Both the position numbers and the translations under genes were made by a program. Below, piece by piece: positions 30,130 through 38,308 of a stretch of DNA of 40,076 nt. The stretch covers positions 1-40,076 of IMG/VR virus record IMGVR_UViG_3300025949_000050; one strand, written 5' to 3'. How positions within the stretch are numbered: position 1 is the stretch's first letter; every line of letters begins with the position of its first letter. A model generated the notes under the pieces. That model had not been told where the DNA came from, ran no database searches, and saw only the letters and a program-made list of their open reading frames with translations. Source of the stretch: a virus.

Positions 30130-30941
30130 TGAACAAAGAAAACGCTGTCGAGGAAACTCTGGCGCCCGAAGGAACAGAAGAAATTGAAACAACCGAAGAA
30201 GAAGCGGAGTCTGGCGAAGTCGCTGAGTCTACCGAACAATCAGAGGAAGTTAAAAAGCCTAAGAAATTAGGCGGATATCAACGAAAGGTTTTAAAATTAG
30301 AAGCTGAGCTTCAATCACTCAGAGAGCAAGTCTCTAAGCCTAAAGAAACGGCGCCTGTCGCTGTCGATAAAGAGCCTAGAGAAGACGATTTTAGCTCGCC
30401 GACTGAGTATTACAAAGCTTTAGCTAAATTTGAAGCTGACGTTAAGGTCAAAGCATTAAAAGAAGAACTAAAAGAAGAGCGGACTAAAGAAACTGTTAAT
30501 CAGGAACTTAAGTCAAAACAAGCGGCATATAACGCAAAATTATCTGAATACGTAAAAGAAACGCCGGACTTTCATGAAGCTTTACAAGAAGACGCTGACG
30601 AAAACGGCCCGATGCAATTCTCGGGAGTCGTTAACGAACTATTGTTGGATTCTGATGTAGCTCCTGCGCTCATTTATAAATTCGCTAAAGATCGCGAACT
30701 TTTAGAAAAACTTAATGCAATGACGCCCACACAAGCGGCTAGAGAGTTATTTAGACTCGAAAGCGGTCTTGTAAAAACAAAACCACAAACAAAAACAACA
30801 ACAAGTGCGCCTAAGCCGATCACTCCGATCAAGGGCAAGACTTCCACGACTGCGAACAAAGATCCATTCGAGGAAGGCATTGATTATCCAGAGTTTGAGA
30901 GACGGATGAGAGCACAAGAAAGCGCTCAAAAACGAGCTTAA
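30129..30941 (+). CDS. Scaffolding protein
   Basis: 270 residues. Acidic N-terminus rich in Glu and Thr, then long helices (VLKLEAELQSLREQVSKPKE and YYKALAKFEADVKVKALKEE), and a basic/Thr-Pro tail before a helical C-terminus (EFERRMRAQESAQKRA) that would contact coat protein. The order portal - scaffold - coat and the shape match P22 gp8. One-base overlap with the portal gene. Confidence 0.85.
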   Translation: MNKENAVEETLAPEGTEEIETTEEEAESGEVAESTEQSEEVKKPKKLGGYQRKVLKLEAELQSLREQVSKPKETAPVAVDKEPREDDFSSPTEYYKALAKFEADVKVKALKEELKEERTKETVNQELKSKQAAYNAKLSEYVKETPDFHEALQEDADENGPMQFSGVVNELLLDSDVAPALIYKFAKDRELLEKLNAMTPTQAARELFRLESGLVKTKPQTKTTTSAPKPITPIKGKTSTTANKDPFEEGIDYPEFERRMRAQESAQKRA

Positions 30942-30951
30942 AAGGTAGAAA

Positions 30952-32187
30952 ATGGCTGGCAACAGTTTATTAACAAACAACATCATTTTAAAAAGAAGTT
31001 TGATGGAACTAAAAAATCAATTAGTTCTTTCTAACAACGTAAATCGTCAATATTCAAAAGAGTTTGCGGGCTCTGGCGGTAAAGTTGGCGATACCATCAA
31101 TATCCGTAAACCGTTACGTTATGAAGTAACTGATGGCGCGATCCTGAACATTCAGGATTCAGTAGATCAATCAATGTCTTTACAGATCGACACCCAACAA
31201 CACGTTGGTATGGCGTTCTCAAGTAAAGACAGAGCTCTTTCTATTGAAAACTTCAAAGAGCGTTACATCGGCCCTGCAATGACTGCGTTAGCGAATAAAA
31301 TCGACTACTCAGGGTATCAAAAAGTTTACAGAAAAGTTCCTCACTTTGTCGGAGTTCCATCAGCAACAGCTTTACCAAGTACTTTAAAAGGTTTCGGTCA
31401 AGCTCGTGCGAAGATCGCTAAATCAGGCGCTCCTATCGACGGTTTAAAAGCAATCGTTGATTATGACGTTGAGGCATCTTTAGTGAATGGTCTTTCTGGT
31501 TTATTCCAGGCTTCTGATTCATTAAGCGCACAATACAAAAAAGGCTCAATGGGTATGGCTTCTGGTATGGATTTTTACGCTTCTCAGAACGTAATTAAGC
31601 ACACCATCGGTCACGTTGCTGGCACTCCACTGACTAATTATGCAACTCCTTACGTTGCTGGTTCTACTTCATTAGTAACTGACGGCTGGACGATTTCTAC
31701 AACCACTTTGAAAAAAGGTGATGTGATTTCTATCGCTGGCGTTTATGAAGTGAATCCACAAACTCGTCAATCTACAGGCGCATTAGCTCAATTCTGCGTA
31801 ATGGCTGATGTGACTGCAGACGGATCAGGAAATATCACAATCACTTTAGATCGCGGTATGTACGCTTCTGGTCAATACCAAAACGTTGATGCCTTACCAA
31901 TCGATGGCGCGGCTATCACTACTTTCGGCGCAACAAGCACTTATGCGGACGTAATTGCTCCACAAAACTTAGTCTTCGACAAAAATGCATTTGCATTAGT
32001 GTTCGTAGATTTAGAGCAAGTTCCAGGTTCAGAAGTGGTTCGTGACGAGGAGACAGGTATCTCTATGCGTTTATGGCAACAAGGTGACGTAGTGAATGAC
32101 CGTTTAATCACTCGTATCGATGTTCTCTACGCTTGGGAATGTATCTACCCAGAATACGCATGTCGCGTAGTTGGTCAACCCGCTTAA
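30952..32187 (+). CDS. Major capsid (coat) protein, P22-like
   Basis: 411 residues, RBS AAAGGTAG. LKRSLMELKNQLVLSNNVNR at the start, then GDTINIRKPLRYEV, a DIQTQQHVGMAFSSKDRALS-type stretch, ALANKIDYSGYQKVYRKVPH, and an inserted beta domain around 225-320 match the P22 gp5 / Phage_P22_coat family (HK97 fold). Codons are better adapted (more GCT, CGT, GGT) than in neighbouring genes, consistent with high expression. Confidence 0.92.
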   Translation: MAGNSLLTNNIILKRSLMELKNQLVLSNNVNRQYSKEFAGSGGKVGDTINIRKPLRYEVTDGAILNIQDSVDQSMSLQIDTQQHVGMAFSSKDRALSIENFKERYIGPAMTALANKIDYSGYQKVYRKVPHFVGVPSATALPSTLKGFGQARAKIAKSGAPIDGLKAIVDYDVEASLVNGLSGLFQASDSLSAQYKKGSMGMASGMDFYASQNVIKHTIGHVAGTPLTNYATPYVAGSTSLVTDGWTISTTTLKKGDVISIAGVYEVNPQTRQSTGALAQFCVMADVTADGSGNITITLDRGMYASGQYQNVDALPIDGAAITTFGATSTYADVIAPQNLVFDKNAFALVFVDLEQVPGSEVVRDEETGISMRLWQQGDVVNDRLITRIDVLYAWECIYPEYACRVVGQPA

Positions 32188-32194
32188 TTAAACT

Positions 32195-32216
32195 AGCGGC
32201 TCAGAAATGGGCCGCT
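32195..32216 (+). terminator. Hairpin after the coat gene (attenuator-like)
   Basis: AGCGGC (32195-32200) pairs with GCCGCT (32211-32216). No T run follows, so it may be an RNA processing or stability element that tunes coat versus downstream expression rather than a true terminator. Confidence 0.4.
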
Positions 32217-32232
32217 TAACAAAGGAAATAAT

Positions 32233-32568
32233 ATGAATACAGCAACAGATTCAATGTATGTAGAAACGCCGAAATCAAGCGGCGGTTACATGGTAGGACA
32301 ATCGGCTACTGATTTAGTCGGATTTTACGGTTCTGCTCCAATCGCTCAGAGAACAAATGCTTCTCAAGCAGCGGTTTCAGCGGTGACCGATTCATCTGGT
32401 GGAGCAGGCGCTTACACGAACGGTATCGCAGCTCTGACAGGTACTTACAACAGCACTATTTTAGCAAATGCAATTGCTACCTTAGCTTTACAAGGTAACG
32501 CGAACAGAGTTTTAGCTAATGAACTTCGCGCTGCTTTAGTCGCTTTAGGCGCTATCAAGGGCTCATAA
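32233..32568 (+). CDS. Capsid decoration or head-associated protein (putative)
   Basis: 111 residues, RBS AAAGGA. DLVGFYGSAPIAQRTNASQA followed by an Ala/Thr-rich helical C-terminus (NAIATLALQGNANRVLANEL) resembles small proteins encoded straight after phage coat genes, often called head fibre or decoration proteins. Codon use is like the coat gene. Position and pattern are the evidence. Confidence 0.55.
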   Translation: MNTATDSMYVETPKSSGGYMVGQSATDLVGFYGSAPIAQRTNASQAAVSAVTDSSGGAGAYTNGIAALTGTYNSTILANAIATLALQGNANRVLANELRAALVALGAIKGS

Positions 32569-33233
32569 TGAAAATAGTCGTCGGGATTCCTGTTTATGAT
32601 GGAAAACTTCAGGTTCAGACAGTCGCATGTCTGATGGATGAAAAAATCATTGCATTGATGAACGGCGACGATCTTCAAATTAGATTTCTACCTAATTGCT
32701 CTCACGCAGCGATGGGTAGGAATCAACTTGCACAAGAGTTCATGGACTCAGATGCAGAGAGACTAATTTTCTTAGATGCAGATATTACTTTCAAACCCGG
32801 CGATCTAGTAAAACTTGCTCACGCAAAAGCTGACTTTGTTGGCGGCTGCTACAGGTACAAAACTGAATTAGAGCAGTATCCAGTCGGATGGATTGAAGGA
32901 AAAGACCTTTGGGCTAATGAGAGTGGACATTTAGAAGTCAGAACTCTACCGGGTGGGTTTTTATCTTTATCAAGAAAAGTTTTCGACGATCTTAAGCAAG
33001 CATATCCAAGACCTTACGAACATTTCGGAAAAAATTATCAAGCATGGTTTCAAATGCTTTACAGCGAAGGTCATCTTTACGGCGAGGACTCTTACTTTTG
33101 TAAAGAATGGCGCGATCTCGGCAGACAAGTATGGCTCGACCCAGAATTAACATTAACACATTGGGATTTCAATAAACCGTATGAGGGCCATATCGGCAAT
33201 TGGTTGAAATCTCGCTTACAGAAAGCAGTTTAA
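32568..33233 (+). CDS. Glycosyltransferase-like protein (GT-A fold)
   Basis: 221 residues. Starts KIVVGIPVYDGK with a nucleotide-binding strand, has the metal-binding DAD (70-72) in LIFLDADITF, GED at 172-174 followed by FCKEWRDLG and a His198 in LTLTHWD, the usual order of GT-A family enzymes. Located between decoration and tail genes, so it probably glycosylates a virion protein or a surface glycan during assembly. The sugar and acceptor are unknown. Confidence 0.75.
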   Translation: MKIVVGIPVYDGKLQVQTVACLMDEKIIALMNGDDLQIRFLPNCSHAAMGRNQLAQEFMDSDAERLIFLDADITFKPGDLVKLAHAKADFVGGCYRYKTELEQYPVGWIEGKDLWANESGHLEVRTLPGGFLSLSRKVFDDLKQAYPRPYEHFGKNYQAWFQMLYSEGHLYGEDSYFCKEWRDLGRQVWLDPELTLTHWDFNKPYEGHIGNWLKSRLQKAV

Positions 33234-33235
33234 AA

Positions 33236-33427
33236 ATGAAATATCCATCATGGAGATACCACAAATCAGAAGAACCAAAAGTCATTCACTCAGAAGATCA
33301 GGAGCATCCCGACTGGAAACATTCGCCAGCATGCTTTGAAGAGAAAGAAGAACTCTCAAAAGAATCTGAGGAAATCCAAGAAATTAAAGAAGAAGTTAAA
33401 GAAGTAAAAACCAAAAAGAAAAAGTAG
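33236..33427 (+). CDS. Small charged protein in virion operon
   Basis: 63 residues from the ATG at 33236, three bases after the previous stop region; an upstream TG start at 33200 would overlap the glycosyltransferase. Starts MKYPSWRYHKSEEPKVIHSE, then HPDWKHSPACFEEKE, and ends in a Lys/Glu-rich helix. This layout is frequent in podoviruses next to tail genes; function unknown. Confidence 0.6.
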   Translation: MKYPSWRYHKSEEPKVIHSEDQEHPDWKHSPACFEEKEELSKESEEIQEIKEEVKEVKTKKKK

Positions 33428-33433
33428 GGTTAA

Positions 33434-34150
33434 ATGACGGCATCTGACTTGATCCATAGAGCGGCGCGAATAGCAGGAATTCTTGCTACAGGTGAAGTTT
33501 TTTCAGGTCAAGACGCATCTGACGCTCTATCCAGCTTAAAAGGAATTTTTGAGACTTGGAATAACGAAGGGTTTTTCCAATGGAAAGACCTTTTTTACGA
33601 CTTTCCATTGACAGCTGCTACAATGGGCGCTGGTTATTTTTCTATTGATAAAACCTCTCCTCTAATAAGTAACGCAACTATAATTGTGTCAAGCCAAGGG
33701 GCTAATCTTGAAACGCCGCTTATGATTTTGAATAAAGATCAGTATGCCGCCATTCCAGATAAATCTATTACGTCAACAAGACCATACAAGGTTTATATTT
33801 ATAATGCCTTGGAGGCTAATGATGATAATTTGTCAATTGCCCGAGGTTATCTTTATCCGATTCCTAGCGTCGATTGCACTTTAAGACTTTATATAAAAGA
33901 CGGTTTAACCCTCCCGGCGAACCTAATCGAAACACTTTCTATTCCGCAGGCATATTCAAGAGCCTTGATTTACGAAATGGCAATTGAACTAGGCGAAAAT
34001 TACGGACGAGAATTAGCGCCATCTATATTTGCTAAATTAGACAATCTTAAGTCAGGAATCAAAAGACGAAATATACAAATTCCAACGATGAGTAGTGAAC
34101 TCGCAAATACCAACGGTCGCCTTCGAAATATCTATACAGGTGAACAATGA
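33434..34150 (+). CDS. Tail accessory factor, P22 gp4-like
   Basis: 238 residues. ASDLIHRAARIAGILATGEV with DALSSLKGIFETWNNEGFFQ, and later LPANLIETLSIPQAYSRALI followed by YEMAIELGENYGREL, match the P22 tail accessory factor gp4 family (head-to-tail adaptor), though it is longer than P22 gp4 (166). Place after the portal and coat genes and before a gp10-like gene fits. Confidence 0.85.
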   Translation: MTASDLIHRAARIAGILATGEVFSGQDASDALSSLKGIFETWNNEGFFQWKDLFYDFPLTAATMGAGYFSIDKTSPLISNATIIVSSQGANLETPLMILNKDQYAAIPDKSITSTRPYKVYIYNALEANDDNLSIARGYLYPIPSVDCTLRLYIKDGLTLPANLIETLSIPQAYSRALIYEMAIELGENYGRELAPSIFAKLDNLKSGIKRRNIQIPTMSSELANTNGRLRNIYTGEQ

Positions 34151-35655
34151 AATTTAACGGATTCATAGGGGGAGCATATAAATTAGATAACGTTGAAATA
34201 GCTAATCAACGCTGTGTTAATTTATATGTAAACCAAATCGAAACCGCTGACCGCGAAGCTCAACAATTGTATTTGAAATGTACTCCGGCGCTTAAGTCTT
34301 TAATGGACTTAGATTACGGGACAATCCGGTTAATTCATGTTGATGGACTAGAAACTGATGATAACGGCTATTCACAGCCTGATAGAATGTTTGTTGTAAG
34401 CGCTGAAAAGGTCTTTAAATTAACTTATAATGGCTCTTGGACTTCAACATTAGTCGGATCACTTGGCACCACGACAGGGCCGGTTCATGCGGCGTCAAGC
34501 TCAATAGAATTCGGTGTCACTGTATTTGTAGACGGATCTAACGATAACTACGCTTACGAACAAACCGACGCTACTACTGAGACATTTAGAACTTTTGCGG
34601 TTGCGGGTTACGGATCAGTCCCGAAGGCAACCAGAGTCCGTTGGTTAGATGGTTTTTTCTTATTTATTATAAAAAACTCAAACACATTTTATGTGAGTGA
34701 TGTAAATGCACTTAATGTCGATCCTCTTTCCTTTGCAAAAGCTGAGGGTGATCCCGATTCAATCGTTTCATTAGAAATTTTAAACCGTGATGCTTGGTTT
34801 TTTAATAAAAAAAGTATCGAAATATTCAATAATACAGGCGCTGCCGATTTTCCATTGGAACGGGTACAGGGCGGATTTATTGAAGTCGGGTGTTTAGCCC
34901 CTAATTCAGTAGGTAAAATCGAAGGGACGCTTGTTTGGTTAGGCAGAAATGCGAATGGACAAGGTGTTATTTACGCAGCTAAAGGTCCGCAACATGTTCA
35001 AATTTCTACTAACGCGATAAATGACGCTATTTCAGGTTACGCAAACCCAGAAAGCGCAACTGCCTTCACTTATCAATCAGGTGGCGATCTATTTTATATT
35101 ATTAATTTCGAAGAAACCTCTTGGGCTTACGAATTTACCACAAAAGAGTGGCATGAGCGCTGCTATACAAATGAGACTAACGGAGAATTAGAAAGACATA
35201 GAGCTCAGTTTTGTGTGTTTTTCCCTGATTATGGCAATCATATCTTAGGCGATTACGAAAACTCTAAACTTTATGAATATTCTGATCAGATTTTCAAAGA
35301 TAACGGCAATACAATTACAAGAATCCGTACAAGTCCGCATATTTCAAATAATTTTTTAAGTGTTTTCTGTAAGAGATTTTATTTAGACATGAAGGTGGGC
35401 GTCGGCAAAGACGGCGATCCTACAGCGTTAGGAGCAGATCCTAAAATCATGCTTCGCTGGTCTGATGATGGCGGACATTCATGGTCAAACGAGCATTGGA
35501 AATCAATCGGGAAAATAGGCGAATTTACTAAACGTGTTTTTTGGGACCGATTAGGCATGTTTAAAATTACTCGCATTTTCGAAGTGAAATTCACTGATCC
35601 TAATAACTTAGTCTTATTTGGTGCTGATTTAGATTTAGAATCGGGGACTAAATGA
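34147..35655 (+). CDS. DNA stabilization/tail hub protein, P22 gp10-like
   Basis: 502 residues, close to P22 gp10 (472). Opens with GGAYKLDNVEIANQRCVNLY and continues with beta-propeller-like repeats (TRVRWLDGFFLFIIKNSNTF, SIEIFNNTGAADFPLERVQG, LVWLGRNANGQGVIYAAKGP), typical of the phage_stabilise family that closes the head and forms the tail hub. ATGA overlap with the gp4-like gene. Confidence 0.88.
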   Translation: MKFNGFIGGAYKLDNVEIANQRCVNLYVNQIETADREAQQLYLKCTPALKSLMDLDYGTIRLIHVDGLETDDNGYSQPDRMFVVSAEKVFKLTYNGSWTSTLVGSLGTTTGPVHAASSSIEFGVTVFVDGSNDNYAYEQTDATTETFRTFAVAGYGSVPKATRVRWLDGFFLFIIKNSNTFYVSDVNALNVDPLSFAKAEGDPDSIVSLEILNRDAWFFNKKSIEIFNNTGAADFPLERVQGGFIEVGCLAPNSVGKIEGTLVWLGRNANGQGVIYAAKGPQHVQISTNAINDAISGYANPESATAFTYQSGGDLFYIINFEETSWAYEFTTKEWHERCYTNETNGELERHRAQFCVFFPDYGNHILGDYENSKLYEYSDQIFKDNGNTITRIRTSPHISNNFLSVFCKRFYLDMKVGVGKDGDPTALGADPKIMLRWSDDGGHSWSNEHWKSIGKIGEFTKRVFWDRLGMFKITRIFEVKFTDPNNLVLFGADLDLESGTK

Positions 35656-36110
35656 GCCTTCCTCAGTTTACCGCTCCTGCAATTGATGAGAATGGATTTC
35701 TTGTAAGAATCTGGCAAGAATTTTTAAGAGCTGTTTCAAGTGTTGTAGACTATATCGGAACCGAGAAGTCATTTTCTTTACTTAATAATAATGCGACTCC
35801 TGCGAATATAACAGGACTTAAATTCGACAAAGGCTATTCGTCTTGTGTTTTTATTGAGTACTTAATTCAGCGGGTAACACTTTCAACAGAATCAAATGAA
35901 TCGGGTATTTTCTGGATTCAATACAATCCTAAAGCTGACACATGGACTTTATTAAACGGTCCATCAACATCAGGAATTACTTTATCAGTCACAGCGTCGG
36001 GAGCGGTTCAATACGTTTCGACTTCAATTTCTGGCACACAAAAATTATCACGAATTGTTTTTAGAAAACGCGAACTAGCTGCAAAAGCTTATTACTCAAA
36101 GGTCGGCTAA
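35652..36110 (+). CDS. Virion-associated beta-rich protein
   Basis: 152 residues. Short N-terminal helix (DENGFLVRIWQEFLRAVSSV) and a beta domain (NITGLKFDKGYSSCVFIEYL, GTQKLSRIVFRKREL) similar to a domain often found in phage fibre and head proteins. Position between the gp10-like and GNAT genes would suit a tail needle or hub component (P22 gp26 slot), but the sequence does not look like gp26. Confidence 0.5.
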   Translation: MSLPQFTAPAIDENGFLVRIWQEFLRAVSSVVDYIGTEKSFSLLNNNATPANITGLKFDKGYSSCVFIEYLIQRVTLSTESNESGIFWIQYNPKADTWTLLNGPSTSGITLSVTASGAVQYVSTSISGTQKLSRIVFRKRELAAKAYYSKVG

Positions 36111-36445
36111 TGAATAATTATGCAGCTTACATAAAAGAACGAGAAGGCAAAGAAATCATTTCAAATGAAATTGGTTTTCTGACTTACAAAATAACAGGGC
36201 CTCAATGTTTTTTAGCCGACATGTTCATTCAAAAAGAATCAAGAGGAACAAAAGCGGTTTCATGGTTTGTTTCTGAATTAGAAAAGAAAGCTATTGAAGC
36301 AAAATGTGAGTTTATCAATGCGACCATTGATCTTAGAGATAAAGGCGCAAACATCACCTTGAGAGCCGCTCAAAAATTAAATTTCAAAATCATCCAAGCC
36401 AATCAAGACATTCTTTTAATTTCAAAAGGGGTTAATCATGGGTAG
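36110..36445 (+). CDS. GNAT-like acetyltransferase
   Basis: 111 residues. LADMFIQKESRGTKAVSWFV followed by LEKKAIEAKCEFINATIDLR has the strand-loop-helix of GNAT motif A with RGTKAV as acetyl-CoA loop. One of the small phage GNATs, as found next to ejection protein genes in other podoviruses. Its target may be a virion or host protein. Confidence 0.6.
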   Translation: MNNYAAYIKEREGKEIISNEIGFLTYKITGPQCFLADMFIQKESRGTKAVSWFVSELEKKAIEAKCEFINATIDLRDKGANITLRAAQKLNFKIIQANQDILLISKGVNHG

Positions 36446-37109
36446 CATTATCGGAGCTGTAACAGATCCACTATTAGGAACTGACTTGCAGGGTAAACGT
36501 GCGGCATCAGCAGCCTTAGGGGCGCAGCAAGGCGCAACTAACGAAGCTAATGCAGCGGTTTTACAAGCATATAATGATCAAAAAAATTACTTAAACCCTT
36601 ATATCACTGGCGGGCAGACAGCTTACAACAATCTGACTTCTGGAAACATCCAAATGGACCCAGGATATCAATTCAGATTATCAGAGGGTCAAAAGGCAAT
36701 TAACAACGCCCTCTCAGCAAGAGGGATGTACGGCTCGGGCGCTGCTTTAAAACAGCTTTCTCGGTATGGACAAGATTATGCCTCAAATGAATATCAGAAC
36801 GCATTTAATCGACAAAATACTTTAGCTAATTATGGATTTAATGCCGCTAACAGCTTAGGAAATTTTGCCGGAGGATATGGAAATTCGGTTGGAAATAATG
36901 CGATCAACTTCGGAAACGCTCAAGCTTCAAGTGCAATAGCAGGAGCAAATAGACAATCTCAAGATTTTGGTCAGCTTCTACAGGCTGGCGCTTTATACGC
37001 ATCTGGCGGATTAAGTGGTTTGGGTGGAACTTCGAAAGCAACTCCACAATCTAATGGCTATTCGTTCAATCAGCCAAGTTCACAATTAAATTATTGGGGA
37101 AGTAACTAA
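36438..37109 (+). CDS. Ejection protein, P22 gp7 / DNA transfer protein-like
   Basis: 223 residues. QQGATNEANAAVLQAYNDQK, YLNPYITGGQTAYNNLTSGN, DPGYQFRLSEGQKAINNALS, ARGMYGSGAALKQLSRYGQD match the conserved core of DNA transfer/ejection proteins in P22-like phages. The rest is Asn/Gly/Gln-rich. Part of the channel set ejected before DNA. Confidence 0.8.
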   Translation: MGSIIGAVTDPLLGTDLQGKRAASAALGAQQGATNEANAAVLQAYNDQKNYLNPYITGGQTAYNNLTSGNIQMDPGYQFRLSEGQKAINNALSARGMYGSGAALKQLSRYGQDYASNEYQNAFNRQNTLANYGFNAANSLGNFAGGYGNSVGNNAINFGNAQASSAIAGANRQSQDFGQLLQAGALYASGGLSGLGGTSKATPQSNGYSFNQPSSQLNYWGSN

Positions 37110-38308
37110 TGGCGCAAGTCGATTCATCAATTTTCTTTCAGCAGCAGCCTATTGATGTAAGTGGATCTATCACCAAGGGCCTAAACATGGCTGACATGAT
37201 CTATCAAAGACAACAGCAAAGAAAAGAGCAGCAAAAACAGCAAGATTTAAAAGACGCATTTAATGCCGGTATTACACAAAATCCTGATGGCTCAATTTCT
37301 CATGATCCAACCAAAACTATTTCAGCTATTGCAAATTTAGCAAAAAACCCAAATTCAGCAGTAGGCGGTCAAGACTTAGTTCAGGCGCAACAACAGTTTG
37401 CATCTCAAGCCGCCCAACAAGCAGAGGCTAAGCAGAAGAAGCAACAAGCCGATGCCGCTTATACTTTTCAGAGCTTAGATCCTGCGAAAGTAAGAGACCA
37501 AGCTTCATGGATTGCGGCAAAACAACAAGCTATTAAAGACGGTCATTTAGAAGCTGCTCAATTGCCCGATCAATATGATCCTAATTTGCAAAAACAATTA
37601 TTAGACCACGCTCAACGCTTGGCTTTAACTCCTGAACAATTCTCAAGTTTGCAAGAAAGACAACAAACTCATGCCGATGCAAGAGCTGAGCGAGGACTTA
37701 AGCGCGATGAAATGGCGAATAATAAACAAATCGCTGAACTTGATAAAATCGGATCGCGACTTGAGCAAATGCGCGGAAGTCCAGCCGCAGCTCAAGCTGA
37801 AAAAGATATTTATGCTGCTCAAAAAGTTAATTCTCTCGTTAATCTTTACGGAGACCCTAATAAGTTAAATCCGCAGCAAGTTCAATTAGTGGCGTCCGAG
37901 GTAGCGAAAATTGCATCTGGCGGCGTTCCGTCTATTCATGAACTCGAGGGGTTAAATCCTAGTACTATTCCTAAATCTTTAGCTGAATTAGCTCAGAAAT
38001 TTGCAAATAAACCAATCGCAGCCGATCAAGGGGCATTTGTTAAAGCAATGAAAGATTACACAGATTCTTTAACAAAAGACGCGAAAGCGGTTATTTCAGA
38101 TCGCTACGGACGAATTTTAAAACCTTATGAATCTACTTATGGAAAGCATCCAGTTTTTCAAGGTTATCAAGATCAATATTTGAATCGTTTCAATCAACAA
38201 GAACAGCTTCAAAATTCACACCCTCAAGATGATCAAGCAGTTCAATGGGCCAAATCGAATCCGAATGACCCTAGAGCAGCGCAAATTCTGAAAGCGAATG
38301 GTCTATGA
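37109..38308 (+). CDS. Internal virion (ejection) protein, gp20-like position
   Basis: 399 residues, long Gln/Lys-rich helices (DMIYQRQQQRKEQQKQQDLK) with a more compact C-terminal half (KPIAADQGAFVKAMKDYTDS and SDRYGRILKPYESTYG). Second of three adjacent virion genes, matching the slot of P22 gp20. One-base overlap at each end. Confidence 0.65.
   Translation: MAQVDSSIFFQQQPIDVSGSITKGLNMADMIYQRQQQRKEQQKQQDLKDAFNAGITQNPDGSISHDPTKTISAIANLAKNPNSAVGGQDLVQAQQQFASQAAQQAEAKQKKQQADAAYTFQSLDPAKVRDQASWIAAKQQAIKDGHLEAAQLPDQYDPNLQKQLLDHAQRLALTPEQFSSLQERQQTHADARAERGLKRDEMANNKQIAELDKIGSRLEQMRGSPAAAQAEKDIYAAQKVNSLVNLYGDPNKLNPQQVQLVASEVAKIASGGVPSIHELEGLNPSTIPKSLAELAQKFANKPIAADQGAFVKAMKDYTDSLTKDAKAVISDRYGRILKPYESTYGKHPVFQGYQDQYLNRFNQQEQLQNSHPQDDQAVQWAKSNPNDPRAAQILKANGL

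Noticed and set aside
32195-32216. Strong intrinsic terminator after the coat gene
   Set aside because: The hairpin has only six base pairs and no T run, and the operon clearly continues.
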